Positions 41,292 through 49,300 of a stretch of 52,007 bases of DNA are shown in pieces. A program made the position numbers and the translations under genes. The stretch spans positions 1-52,007 of the forward strand of contig NZ_MQUR01000056.1 of the NCBI RefSeq assembly GCF_001953875.1. Direction: 5' to 3'. The DNA comes from Streptomyces amritsarensis (GTDB lineage Bacteria > Actinomycetota > Actinomycetes > Streptomycetales > Streptomycetaceae). Within the stretch, counting starts at the first letter, position 1; the number at the start of each line of letters is the position of its first letter. A model generated the notes under the pieces. It was not told the origin of the DNA and searched no databases. It saw only the letters and a list, made by a program, of their open reading frames with translations.

Positions 41292-42353
41292 TCAGGAGGC
41301 GGAGACCACGTCCAGGAGCCGGTCCACGTCGACCTCGGTGTTGTACAGGTGGAAGGAGGCCCGCAGGAGGCCCGCGCGGGCCGAGGTGAGGATGCCGGCC
41401 GCCTGCAGGGCGGGCTGCCGGTCGGCGAGGCCCGGAACGGAGACGATGGCGGCGTCGCCGGGCACGGGCTCGTGGCCGAGGCCGGCCAGTCCGGCGCGGT
41501 AGCGGGCGGCCAGGGCGGTGTTGTGGGCGTGCACGGCCTCGATGCCGATCCGCTCGATCAGGGCGAGCGAGACGTCCGCGGCGTGGTAGGCGAGGAAGGC
41601 CGGGGACTCGTCGAACCGCCGTGCGGAGTCGGCCGGTTTCGACATCGGTCCGTAGACGGCGTCCCACATGGACTCCGCGGCCACCCAGCCGGCGTGCAGC
41701 GGGGTCAGGGTGTCCTGGGCCTCCCGCGACACGGTCATGAAGGAGGCTCCGCGGACGCTGAGCAGCCACTTGAAGCCGACGGTGACGGTGTAGTCGTAGG
41801 GCGAGGCGTCGAAGGGGAGCCAGCCCGCCGCCTGGGACGCGTCCACGAGCATCCGGGCCCCGTGCGCCGCCGTCGCCTCGCGCACCGCCGCCAGGTCGGC
41901 CTTGCGCCCGTCCGCGGACTGTACGGCGCTCAGCGAGACCAGGGCGGTGTCCGGGCCGACGGCTTCGGCGAGGGACTCCAGCGGCGCGAACCGCACCGTG
42001 AGGTCGTCGCGCACGACGAACGGGTTGATCACGGAGGCGAAGTCGCCTTCCGGGCAGAGCACTTGCGCGCCGGAGGGGAGCGAGGCCGCGACGAGGCCGA
42101 CGTGGGTGGACACGGCGGAGCCGACGGCCACGCGGTCGGCGTCCACCCCGACCAGGCGGGCGAAGGAGGCGCGGGCGCGGTTCACACGGTCGAAGTCGCC
42201 GAATCCGGCGGGGCTCCCGGCCCCCGCCGCCTCGGCCAGCTCCCGTACGGCCGCGACGGCGGCACGCGGGACCACTCCGCAGTTGGCGGAGTTGAGGTAG
42301 GTGGTGGTGTGGGCGAACTCGGCACGGGTCGCTTCGGCGATCGGAAGATCCAT
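41292..42353 (-). CDS. Class V aminotransferase-fold PLP enzyme
   Basis: A 353-residue protein related to cysteine desulfurase and isopenicillin N epimerase. TYLNSANCGVVPR opens the fold, VDASQAAGWLPFD carries the PLP-ring Asp, and TVGFKWLLSVRGASFM contains the Schiff-base Lys followed by Leu-Leu, as in epimerase-like members. ATG 42353 (MDLPIAEATRAEF) is chosen; the 19-residue upstream extension is unlikely. No Cys loop of a desulfurase was seen. Reaction unknown; transcribed leftward toward the amidohydrolase. Confidence 0.82.
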   Translation of the reverse strand: MDLPIAEATRAEFAHTTTYLNSANCGVVPRAAVAAVRELAEAAGAGSPAGFGDFDRVNRARASFARLVGVDADRVAVGSAVSTHVGLVAASLPSGAQVLCPEGDFASVINPFVVRDDLTVRFAPLESLAEAVGPDTALVSLSAVQSADGRKADLAAVREATAAHGARMLVDASQAAGWLPFDASPYDYTVTVGFKWLLSVRGASFMTVSREAQDTLTPLHAGWVAAESMWDAVYGPMSKPADSARRFDESPAFLAYHAADVSLALIERIGIEAVHAHNTALAARYRAGLAGLGHEPVPGDAAIVSVPGLADRQPALQAAGILTSARAGLLRASFHLYNTEVDVDRLLDVVSAS

Positions 42354-42423
42354 GCCGTCAACTCTGCGCCAGGAAGGACCCAAAGTCCATTGCCGAGTTT
42401 CACCCGCCACCCCAAAGGAGTGC

Positions 42424-43131
42424 TTATGCCTGCGGGGCGGCGCACGCCCCGTCGGGCTCGCACGCGTCGGCCGCGGCCGTCGGCTCCTCCACCTCGCGCC
42501 CGGCCCAGGCCTGCTCCAGGGCCCGCGTGAACACCTCGGCCGGCTGTCCGCCGGAGATCCCGTAGCGGCGGTCGAGGACGAAGAAGGGCACGGCGTTCGC
42601 GCCCAGCTCGGCGGCCTCGCGCTCGTCGGCGCGGACCTCGTCGGCGTAGGCGGAGCCGTCGGCGAGGACGGCGCGGGCCTCGGCCCCGTCCAGGCCGGCC
42701 TCGACCGCGAGCGCGATCAGCACCTCGGGGTCGAAGACGGAGCGCTCCTCGGCGAAGTTGGCCCGGTAGGCGAGGTCGAGCAGCTCCTCCTGCCGGCCCC
42801 TGGCGCCGGCCAGGTGCAGCAGCCGGTGGATGTCGAAGGTGTTGCCGTGGTCGCGCCCCTCGGTCCGGTACGCCAGCCCCTCGGCGCGGGCGCTCGCGGC
42901 GACGTGCTCCTCCATGCCGCGCGCCTCGTCGAGGGTGCGGCCGTACTTCTTGGCGAGCATCTCCACGACGGGGGCGGTCACGCCGCGGGGGCTGCCCGGG
43001 TCGAGCTCGAAGGACCGGAAGACGACCTCCACCTCGTCGCGGTGCGCGAACTCGGCCAGGCCCTTGGCGAAACGGGTCTTGCCGATGTAGCACCAGGGGC
43101 AGGCGATGTCGCTCCAGATCTCGACGCGCAT
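42424..43131 (-). CDS. DsbA family oxidoreductase (FrnE-like)
   Basis: A 235-residue thioredoxin-fold protein without a signal peptide. CPWCYIGK (Cys11, Cys14) is the redox motif, SFELDPGSP and NTFDIHRLLHLA mark the helical insert, and NAVPFFVLDRRYGISGGQP is the cis-Pro region and C-terminus of the FrnE/2-hydroxychromene isomerase-like group. The last 15 residues contain two more Cys (ACEPDGACAA). FrnE-type proteins act as cytosolic disulphide isomerases or oxidoreductases. ATG 43131 gives the standard start. Confidence 0.9.
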   Translation of the reverse strand: MRVEIWSDIACPWCYIGKTRFAKGLAEFAHRDEVEVVFRSFELDPGSPRGVTAPVVEMLAKKYGRTLDEARGMEEHVAASARAEGLAYRTEGRDHGNTFDIHRLLHLAGARGRQEELLDLAYRANFAEERSVFDPEVLIALAVEAGLDGAEARAVLADGSAYADEVRADEREAAELGANAVPFFVLDRRYGISGGQPAEVFTRALEQAWAGREVEEPTAAADACEPDGACAAPQA

Positions 43132-43223
43132 GATCCTTCTTCTCTCCGGGGTCGCTGACGGGACGCCGAACGGGACGGTTTTCCGTTCAACGATCAGTGG
43201 TGTGAACCATCCGCCCTGCCGTC

Positions 43224-43736
43224 TCATTCCCCGGGACGCTGCGGGGCGGCGCGGCTGCTTCGGGCGACGTCCAGCCAGAGCGTGCGGTGGCTGCCCGACG
43301 GGGCGGCGGCAGGATCGGCCAGCCAGCCCTGGGCGGCGTAGAAGGCCTGGGCCCGGAGGTTGTGCTCGTAGACCTCCAGGCGGACCCGGCGGACGCCGGC
43401 GCGGCGCCAGACCTCCAGGCAGGCGGCGTGCAGGGCGGCCCCCGTACCACGGCGCCAGTGGACCGGATCGACGTGGAGCTGGGTGAGGGTGGTCACGCCG
43501 TCCCGCGTGCGGTGGGCGGCGACACCGGTGAGCTCGCCGTCCTCCTCGGCGCACAGCACTCCGCCCTCGGCGCGCTCGCGGGCGACGGCGAGGGCCCAGC
43601 CCTCGCGGGTGCGGGCCAGCTCGGCTTCTCCGGCGTAGGCCTCTTCGGGTATGCGGCCCTGGTAGTAGGTGGCCCGGGCCCTGGTGTGGAGGGCGGCGAT
43701 GGCGTCGAGGTCGGCGGGGTGCGCAGTCCTGATCAT
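43224..43736 (-). CDS. GNAT family N-acetyltransferase
   Basis: A 170-residue acetyltransferase. MIRTAHPADLDAIAALH begins the fold, LTQLHVDPVHWRRGTGAALHAACL holds motif A (R/Q-x-x-G-x-G/A variant RRGTGA) for acetyl-CoA, and LEVYEHNLRAQAFYAAQGW is motif B. ATG 43736 matches the domain start; the 20-residue longer frame is basic and unlikely. Acceptor substrate unknown. A terminator for the preceding PBP gene separates the two. Confidence 0.88.
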   Translation of the reverse strand: MIRTAHPADLDAIAALHTRARATYYQGRIPEEAYAGEAELARTREGWALAVARERAEGGVLCAEEDGELTGVAAHRTRDGVTTLTQLHVDPVHWRRGTGAALHAACLEVWRRAGVRRVRLEVYEHNLRAQAFYAAQGWLADPAAAPSGSHRTLWLDVARSSRAAPQRPGE

Positions 43737-43748
43737 GAAGACGGATAC

Positions 43749-43777
43749 GCGCCGGGAAGCCCGCCGGTTCCCGGCGC
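43749..43777. terminator. Terminator after the penicillin-binding protein gene
   Basis: GCGCCGGGAA pairs perfectly with TTCCCGGCGC (10-bp stem, 9-nt loop), 34 nt past the PBP stop on the same strand. Confidence 0.7.
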
Positions 43778-43810
43778 GGCGGGCACGCGGCCCCACGTGC
43801 CCGCGTCCGC

Positions 43811-45259
43811 CTACTTCTTCAGCCAGGCCTGCATCATCTTCTGCGCGATGGGCGCGGCCAGCTTGCCGCCGCCGATCTCGGAGCGGTCGGTGTCGGAGTT
43901 CTCGATCACCACGGCCACGGCGATCTGCTTGCCGTTCGCCTTGCCGTAGGAGGTGAACCAGGCCAGCGGCGCGAGGCTGTTGTTCACGCCGCGCTGCGCG
44001 GTGCCGGTCTTGCCGCCCACCTCGGCGCCCGACACCTGGGCCGGCTTGCCGCCGCCCTCGGTCGCGACCGTGCGCATGGCGTCCCGGATCATCGAGGCCG
44101 TCCTCTCCTTCATGACCTGCTGGGACTTCGGGTCCTTGAAGCTCTCCAGCACGTTGCCGCCCGCGTCGGTGACCTCGGAGACCATGTGCGGGGCGACGAG
44201 CTTGCCGCCGTTCTCGATCGCGGCCGTGACCATCGCCATCTGCAGCGGGGTGGCCTGGACGTCGAACTGGCCGATACCCGTCTGCGCGACCTGGTCGATC
44301 GACATCTTCTTGGAGGGGTACCTGCTCGGCGGGTTGGTGCGGACCGGGGTGTCGATCTGCGTGTTGAAGCCGAGCTTCTCGGCGGTCGCGCGCATCTTGT
44401 CCTGGCCGAGCTTGGAGGCGAGCTCGGCGAACACGTTGTTGCAGGACAGGCGCAGGGCGGTGCGCACCGAGACGTTGTTGCAGGCCGCGGAGCCCGCCTC
44501 GCTGGGCAGCGGGGTACGGGTGCCGGGGATCGTGTACGGGTCGGGGATGCCGGTCTGCTGGTCGATGTCGGTGACCAGGCCGTTCTCGATGGCCGCGGCG
44601 AGGGTGACCAGCTTGAAGGTGGAGCCGGGCGCCTGGGGCTTGCGAAGCGCCACGTTCTCCATGGCCTTGCCCTTGTCGGCGGAGAGCGCGTCCCAGGCCT
44701 TCTGGTCGGTGGCCCCGGTGATGCTGCCCGGGTCGAAGGAGGGGTTGTTCACGACGGCGAGGATCTCGCCGGTGGCGGGGTCGACGGCCACGGCCGCGCC
44801 CTGCTTGCCCTGGAGGGCGTCGTAGGCGGCCTTCTGCACGTCCTTGTCGATCGTGGTCAGGACGTTGCCGGGGGCGGCCCGCTTGTTGGTGAGCGTGTCC
44901 ATCACGGTCTTCAGCCGGCTGTCGGAGCCGTTGAGGACGTTCTTGTAGACGCCCTCCAGCATGCTCGCGCCGTAGGCCTGGGAGCTGTAGCCGGTGACGG
45001 GCGCGTAGAGGGGGCCGTCGACATAGGTCCGCTTGTAGCCGAAGTCCTTGCCGGCCGTCTTCTCCGAGCCGGTGATCGCCTCCCCGCCCACGATGATGTT
45101 GCCCAACGGGTTCTCGAACTGCCCGATGACGTTGCGGCGGTTGTGCTTGTCGTCTGCGAGGGCCTGGCCTTGGTACGCCTGCACCCAGGTGACCCGGACC
45201 AGCAGGGCCAGCACCAGGAGCAGACAGAAGACCGACGCACGCCTGATCGTCTTGTTCAT
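43811..45259 (-). CDS. Penicillin-binding protein, class B transpeptidase
   Basis: A 482-residue D,D-transpeptidase. One N-terminal helix (residues 8-24) anchors it, a short dimerisation-type domain follows, and the transpeptidase domain has Ser213-x-x-Lys216 in PGSTFK, Ser272-Cys-Asn274 in the second motif and Lys417-Thr-Gly in GGKTGTAQ, so all catalytic residues are present. The layout matches actinobacterial PbpA. The usual partner (RodA/FtsW family glycosyltransferase) is not adjacent, so this appears to be a stand-alone copy. Role in sporulation or cell wall growth is inferred. Confidence 0.92.
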   Translation of the reverse strand: MNKTIRRASVFCLLLVLALLVRVTWVQAYQGQALADDKHNRRNVIGQFENPLGNIIVGGEAITGSEKTAGKDFGYKRTYVDGPLYAPVTGYSSQAYGASMLEGVYKNVLNGSDSRLKTVMDTLTNKRAAPGNVLTTIDKDVQKAAYDALQGKQGAAVAVDPATGEILAVVNNPSFDPGSITGATDQKAWDALSADKGKAMENVALRKPQAPGSTFKLVTLAAAIENGLVTDIDQQTGIPDPYTIPGTRTPLPSEAGSAACNNVSVRTALRLSCNNVFAELASKLGQDKMRATAEKLGFNTQIDTPVRTNPPSRYPSKKMSIDQVAQTGIGQFDVQATPLQMAMVTAAIENGGKLVAPHMVSEVTDAGGNVLESFKDPKSQQVMKERTASMIRDAMRTVATEGGGKPAQVSGAEVGGKTGTAQRGVNNSLAPLAWFTSYGKANGKQIAVAVVIENSDTDRSEIGGGKLAAPIAQKMMQAWLKK

Positions 45260-45321
45260 CCCCCGAAAGGACGTCCCGCCGGCCCGGGGCGTTCCGCTCT
45301 GCCCCGATTGTGGCCGACTTC

Positions 45322-46002
45322 TCAGACTTTCCTCATGATGAAGCCTGCCTCGTAGGCCGCGATGACCGCCTGGGTGCGGTCGCGGGAGCCGGTCTTGGCG
45401 AGGACCGACGCGACGTGGGTCTTGACGGTCTGCGGGCCGACCCCGAGGCGTTCGCTCACCTCGTGATTGGTCAGTCCGGTGGCCATCAGGCGCAGTACGT
45501 CGGCCTCGCGGTCCGTGAGCCTGGCGATCCAGGGCGCGGGGGCGGTGGCTGCCGCGTGGGCGGCGGCGAGGGAGCGGACGGCGGCCGGGAAGAGCAGCGA
45601 GTCGCCGCGGGCGACGAGCCGGACCGCTCCGATCAGCTCGTCGGGGTCGGCGCGCTTGAGGAGGAAGCCGACGGCTCCGGCGCGCAGCGCGTCGTAGACG
45701 TAGGCGTCGTTCTCGAAGGTGGTGACGACCACGATCCGGGGCGGCTCCGCCATGGTGGCGAGGATCTGCTCGGTGGCCCGGATGCCGTCGATCTCGGGCA
45801 TCCGGACGTCCATCAGCACCACGTCGGGGGCGAGGGACCGCACGAGCGGGACCGCTTCGGCGCCGGTGGCGGCCTCGCCGACGACCTCCAGGTCGGCTTC
45901 GGCCTCAAGGATGGCCCGCAGCGCGGTGCGGACCATCCGCTCGTCGTCGCAGAGCACGATGCGCAGGGGCGGCCGGCGCGCCGCCGGGGCGGCCGCGGTC
46001 AT
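45322..46002 (-). CDS. NarL/LuxR family response regulator
   Basis: A 226-residue two-domain regulator. The receiver has the acidic pair CDDE, phospho-acceptor Asp65 in VVLMDVRMPE, Thr in VTTFE and Lys in FLLKRADP. The C-terminal LuxR-type HTH is LTDREADVLRLMATGLTNHEV to VKTHVASVLAKTGSRDRTQAV. The start overlaps the kinase stop by four bases (ATGA), so it is the partner of that kinase. Targets unknown; autoregulation of its operon is usual for such systems. Confidence 0.93.
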   Translation of the reverse strand: MTAAAPAARRPPLRIVLCDDERMVRTALRAILEAEADLEVVGEAATGAEAVPLVRSLAPDVVLMDVRMPEIDGIRATEQILATMAEPPRIVVVTTFENDAYVYDALRAGAVGFLLKRADPDELIGAVRLVARGDSLLFPAAVRSLAAAHAAATAPAPWIARLTDREADVLRLMATGLTNHEVSERLGVGPQTVKTHVASVLAKTGSRDRTQAVIAAYEAGFIMRKV

Positions 46003-47291
46003 CGGTCGTCTCCGGCCAGCGGGAGGACCGCGCGCAGCCGCCACCGGTCCTGGTGCGGGCCCGCCTCGACGCTGCCGCCGAGCAGTGCGGCCCGCTCCGC
46101 GGAGCCGCACAGCCCGCGGCCCCCGCTGGTGCGGGGCTCCCGGCCCTCGGTCGGGGCGGGCGGATTGGTCATGGTGATCTCCAGTTCTCCTGGTCCGGTG
46201 TCGCGGCCGGCCCGGACGAGGATCCGCAGGTCCACCGGGCCGGTGCCGTGGCGCAGTGCGTTGCTGAGGCCTTCCTGCACGATCCGGTAGGCCTCCCGCG
46301 AGGTGATCTCCGGGAGCCGGGCCCAGTCCCCCGCGGGGCCGGGATCCTGGTGCGCGGTGACGGTGGTGCCCGCTGCGCGGGTGCGGGCCAGCAGCCCGTC
46401 GAGGTCGGCGGCGAGGGTGGGCGCGGGGGCGGTCCGACCGTCCGGGCCGGCCGCGTCCCCCTCGCGCAGCAGGCCCAGTACGGCGTCCAGCTCGCCCACG
46501 GTCCGCCGCGTGGTGTCCTCGATCGCGGCGAGCGCCTCCCGGACGAAGTCCGGATCGCGCTCCAGCATCCGCCGGGCGGCCGCCGCCTGGAGGGTGACGG
46601 CGCTGAGCGCGTGCCCCACCGCGTCGTGCAGCTCCCGGGCCAGCCGGTTGCGCACGGCCAGGTCGGCTGCGCGCTCCTCGGCCGCCAGGAGCCGGTCCGC
46701 CGCCGTGGGCCCGAGCAGTACGGGCGCCAGCCGGCCCAGCAGCTCCCCGGCCCCGGCCGCGCACAGGGCGAGTGCGGCCAGCAGGCCGATCCCGAGGAGG
46801 GGGGCCGTGTACGTCTCGACGCCGGTGTTGAACCATCCGAAGCCCAGCCGGACCTCGCGCAGACCGCTCACGAACGGAAGCACCATCAGCACCACCGCCA
46901 TGGGCGGCACCGCCAGGGTCATGCCGCTGACCAGCGCTCCGACCCCCAGGTGCAGGGTCCACCAGGCCGAGGCCCGCCCCCGAGCGGCCCAGGACCGCGC
47001 CGGGCCTTCGGCGAGCCGCTCCCCCGGCACCGCGCACATGGCCCGGACGGCACTCACCGACAGCGGCCGGATCAGCCCGTACACACCGGTGGCGGCGGCA
47101 AGCGGCAGCGCCGCGGCGTAGGCCGCGAGGGACAGCGGCAGGGAGGACAGTGCGTTGGCTCCGTCGGCCGCCATGCCGACGCCCACCGCGGCCAGGAGGA
47201 AGTACGGCATCAGCAGGGCGCCGCCGAGGATCTGGTGCACCCATCGCAGCCGGGCCCGCGCTCCCAGCAGCCGGCTCAGGCCGTCGCGCAT
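45999..47291 (-). CDS. Sensor histidine kinase (HisKA_3 type)
   Basis: A 430-residue kinase. The N-terminal half has four or five membrane helices with no large extracellular loop. The dimerisation/phosphotransfer segment is ARELHDAVGHALSAVTLQ with the phospho-acceptor His. The ATPase domain has the N-box YRIVQEGLSNALRHG and a G-box GGRGLCGSAERAALLGG. The D-box is of the TNPP form often seen in streptomycete kinases of this class. The ATG shares one base with the stop of the upstream membrane protein gene. Signal unknown, likely sensed in or at the membrane. Confidence 0.9.
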   Translation of the reverse strand: MRDGLSRLLGARARLRWVHQILGGALLMPYFLLAAVGVGMAADGANALSSLPLSLAAYAAALPLAAATGVYGLIRPLSVSAVRAMCAVPGERLAEGPARSWAARGRASAWWTLHLGVGALVSGMTLAVPPMAVVLMVLPFVSGLREVRLGFGWFNTGVETYTAPLLGIGLLAALALCAAGAGELLGRLAPVLLGPTAADRLLAAEERAADLAVRNRLARELHDAVGHALSAVTLQAAAARRMLERDPDFVREALAAIEDTTRRTVGELDAVLGLLREGDAAGPDGRTAPAPTLAADLDGLLARTRAAGTTVTAHQDPGPAGDWARLPEITSREAYRIVQEGLSNALRHGTGPVDLRILVRAGRDTGPGELEITMTNPPAPTEGREPRTSGGRGLCGSAERAALLGGSVEAGPHQDRWRLRAVLPLAGDDR

Positions 47292-48295
47292 CAGCCCTCG
47301 CGTCGCGCTATGAGGAACCGGGTGAGGACGGCGGTGGTGAGCGATCCCGTGGCCATCTGGCCAGCGTAGATCAACTGCGCTGCGGGGGACGGTCCTTCGC
47401 CGCCGTCCGGCTGCGGCCCCAGCGAGGCGATCAGCATCCAGGCCCCCCATGCCAGGGTCGCGGCGGCCCCGACCCAGGCGAGCCCGAGCGGCCACCGCGC
47501 CCGCAGCGCCCCGCCGCGGGCCAGGAGCAGCGCCCCCGCTCCGGCGGCGAGCGCGCACACGGCGTGGGCGACCGACACGACGGCGCTCTCCACCGCATAC
47601 GCCTCGGCCCGCTCGGCGCTCAGCCCGGCGGTACCGCCGAAGGCCCAGTGGAGGAAGATGGCGGCCGACACCAGGGCGCCCGAGGCCGCGGCTGCCGCCA
47701 CCACCCCCGTGGGCGACGGCAGCCGCTCTCCCAGCGCGCCCTGCCACCTGCGGCCCCAGCGGCGCCGCGCATAGGGCACGAACAGCCCGGCCAGGGCGAG
47801 GCCTTGGACGGTGAATCCCGTGTAGACGACGATGAAGACCCAGGAGTCCAGGAAGGGCTCCCGCGCGGCCGCGGCCTCCGGGCCGGCCCCGAAGCCCAGG
47901 GCCCGTACGAGCAGCTGGCCCGGGAACCCGAGGAGGATCGGGGTCAGCAGGCCCGTGGCGGTGAACACCGGAACGGTCAGCATCCAGGCGGGCGTTCTCA
48001 GCCCCCAGGCTCTGGTGAGCACCAGGACGAGCAGGATCACGCACGCGTCCATGGCCAGCGTGACGGCGTTGGCCACCGTGAGGAACGTACCGCCCTCCAG
48101 CAGCACACTGCCGTCCGGTATCCCGATCCGGCTGCCGGACAGCCAGGCGGCCTTGAGGGCCAGATACGGCACCGTGGCCGCCAGGGCCACCGCCGTGAGG
48201 ACGCGCCTCCCGGGCGCGGGAGCGGGAGGGGCCGGTGCAGGGGCCGGGTCGTAGGACTGCGGTGCGTGCGTGGTGTGAACGGCTCGTGTGGTCAT
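47291..48295 (-). CDS. Polytopic membrane protein of the two-component operon
   Basis: A 334-residue protein with about eight hydrophobic helices and a Pro/Ala-rich cytoplasmic N-terminus (PAPAPAPPAPAP). I do not recognise its family. Large loops contain GLSAERAEAYAVESAV and EAAAAREPFLD. ATG 48295 is chosen; the frame extends upstream to 48394 without a good start. It is the first gene of the operon and its stop touches the kinase start, so it may supply the signal, act as a co-sensor or be the effector being controlled. Confidence 0.75.
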   Translation of the reverse strand: MTTRAVHTTHAPQSYDPAPAPAPPAPAPGRRVLTAVALAATVPYLALKAAWLSGSRIGIPDGSVLLEGGTFLTVANAVTLAMDACVILLVLVLTRAWGLRTPAWMLTVPVFTATGLLTPILLGFPGQLLVRALGFGAGPEAAAAREPFLDSWVFIVVYTGFTVQGLALAGLFVPYARRRWGRRWQGALGERLPSPTGVVAAAAASGALVSAAIFLHWAFGGTAGLSAERAEAYAVESAVVSVAHAVCALAAGAGALLLARGGALRARWPLGLAWVGAAATLAWGAWMLIASLGPQPDGGEGPSPAAQLIYAGQMATGSLTTAVLTRFLIARREG

Positions 48296-48390
48296 GCCCC
48301 AACGGTCCCGCGCGCAGCGTCCCGCCACCTCCCCCTCAATGGGGAACCGCCTCCCCCACGCGGGGGAGGCGCAGGCAGCCCGACGGGTCG

Positions 48391-49173
48391 TCACATGCGG
48401 CGCGTGACCACCGACAGCCGGTCGCGCGCCTCGAACAGCGCCGCTTTGATCACCTGCTCGTGCCCCGGCGTCAGCCGGGCCACCGGCACCGAGCAGCTGA
48501 CCGCGTCCCGGGCCGGCGTACGGTACGGCACGGCCACCCCGAAGCAGCGCAGCCCGAGGGTGTTCTCCTCCCGGTCCAGCGCGTAGCCCTGCTCCCGCAC
48601 CAGCTCCAGCTCCTCGATGAGCTGCTCCCGGTCGGTGATGGTGTGCTCGGTGACCGCCTCCAGCCGCCGCGGCAGCAGCGCCCGCACCTCCGCGTCCGAG
48701 TGCGTGGCGAGCAGCGCCTTGCCGAGCGCCGTCGAGTGCACGGGCAGCCGCCGCCCGACCCGGGTGAAGGGCCGCAGGTAGTGCTGGGACTGCCGGGTGG
48801 CCAGGTACACCACGCTCGTCCCGTCGAGCCGCGCCAGGTGGATGGTCTCCGTCGTGTCGTCGGAGAGCCGGTCCAGGGTGGGCCGGGCCGCGGCGACCAC
48901 CTCGTCGCCGTCGATGTACGAACTGCCGACCAGCAGGGCCCGTACACCGATGCCGTACCGCGTGCCCGTCGCGTCCGTCTCCACCCAGCCGAGGTTCACC
49001 AGCGTGCGCAGCAGCATGTAGAGGCTGGACTTGGGCAGGGAGAGGTCGTTCTGGATGTCGGCCAGGCTGTGCAGCCCCGGCCTGGCGGCGAAGTGCTCCA
49101 GCAGCAGGACGGTGCGGACCGCCGATTTGACCGGTGCCGCCTGGGCGGGGAACCCCGAGTCGGTCGTCGTCAT
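48391..49173 (-). CDS. IclR family transcriptional regulator
   Basis: A 260-residue regulator: N-terminal winged helix about residues 14-75 (VLLLEHFAARPGLHSLADIQNDLSLPKSSLYMLLRTL) and a C-terminal effector domain (HLARLDGTSVVYLATRQS, HSTALGKALLAT, GYALDREENTLGLRCFGVAV). ATG 49173. It is divergent from the aldehyde dehydrogenase gene, with a palindrome in between, the typical layout for control of a sugar-acid catabolic enzyme. Effector unknown, perhaps a sugar acid or 2-oxoglutarate semialdehyde precursor. Confidence 0.92.
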   Translation of the reverse strand: MTTTDSGFPAQAAPVKSAVRTVLLLEHFAARPGLHSLADIQNDLSLPKSSLYMLLRTLVNLGWVETDATGTRYGIGVRALLVGSSYIDGDEVVAAARPTLDRLSDDTTETIHLARLDGTSVVYLATRQSQHYLRPFTRVGRRLPVHSTALGKALLATHSDAEVRALLPRRLEAVTEHTITDREQLIEELELVREQGYALDREENTLGLRCFGVAVPYRTPARDAVSCSVPVARLTPGHEQVIKAALFEARDRLSVVTRRM

Positions 49174-49263
49174 GCGCCTGCTTCCCCTCTGGTCGCCTCT
49201 TGTCACGCGGAGGACCCGGAAATAGAGTCCGCAGCAGATGTGATCATTCATCCACCGGAACCG

Positions 49264-49281
49264 CGTTCAGAATACTGAACG
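49264..49281. promoter_or_regulatory. Palindromic operator before the aldehyde dehydrogenase gene
   Basis: CGTTCAG-AATA-CTGAACG is a perfect 7-bp inverted repeat with 4-nt spacer, 19 nt before the dehydrogenase ATG and 90 nt from the IclR start. It probably binds the divergent IclR protein; its place near the start suggests repression. Confidence 0.65.
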
Positions 49282-49300
49282 ATCCAGGAGGCAGTGGGCC

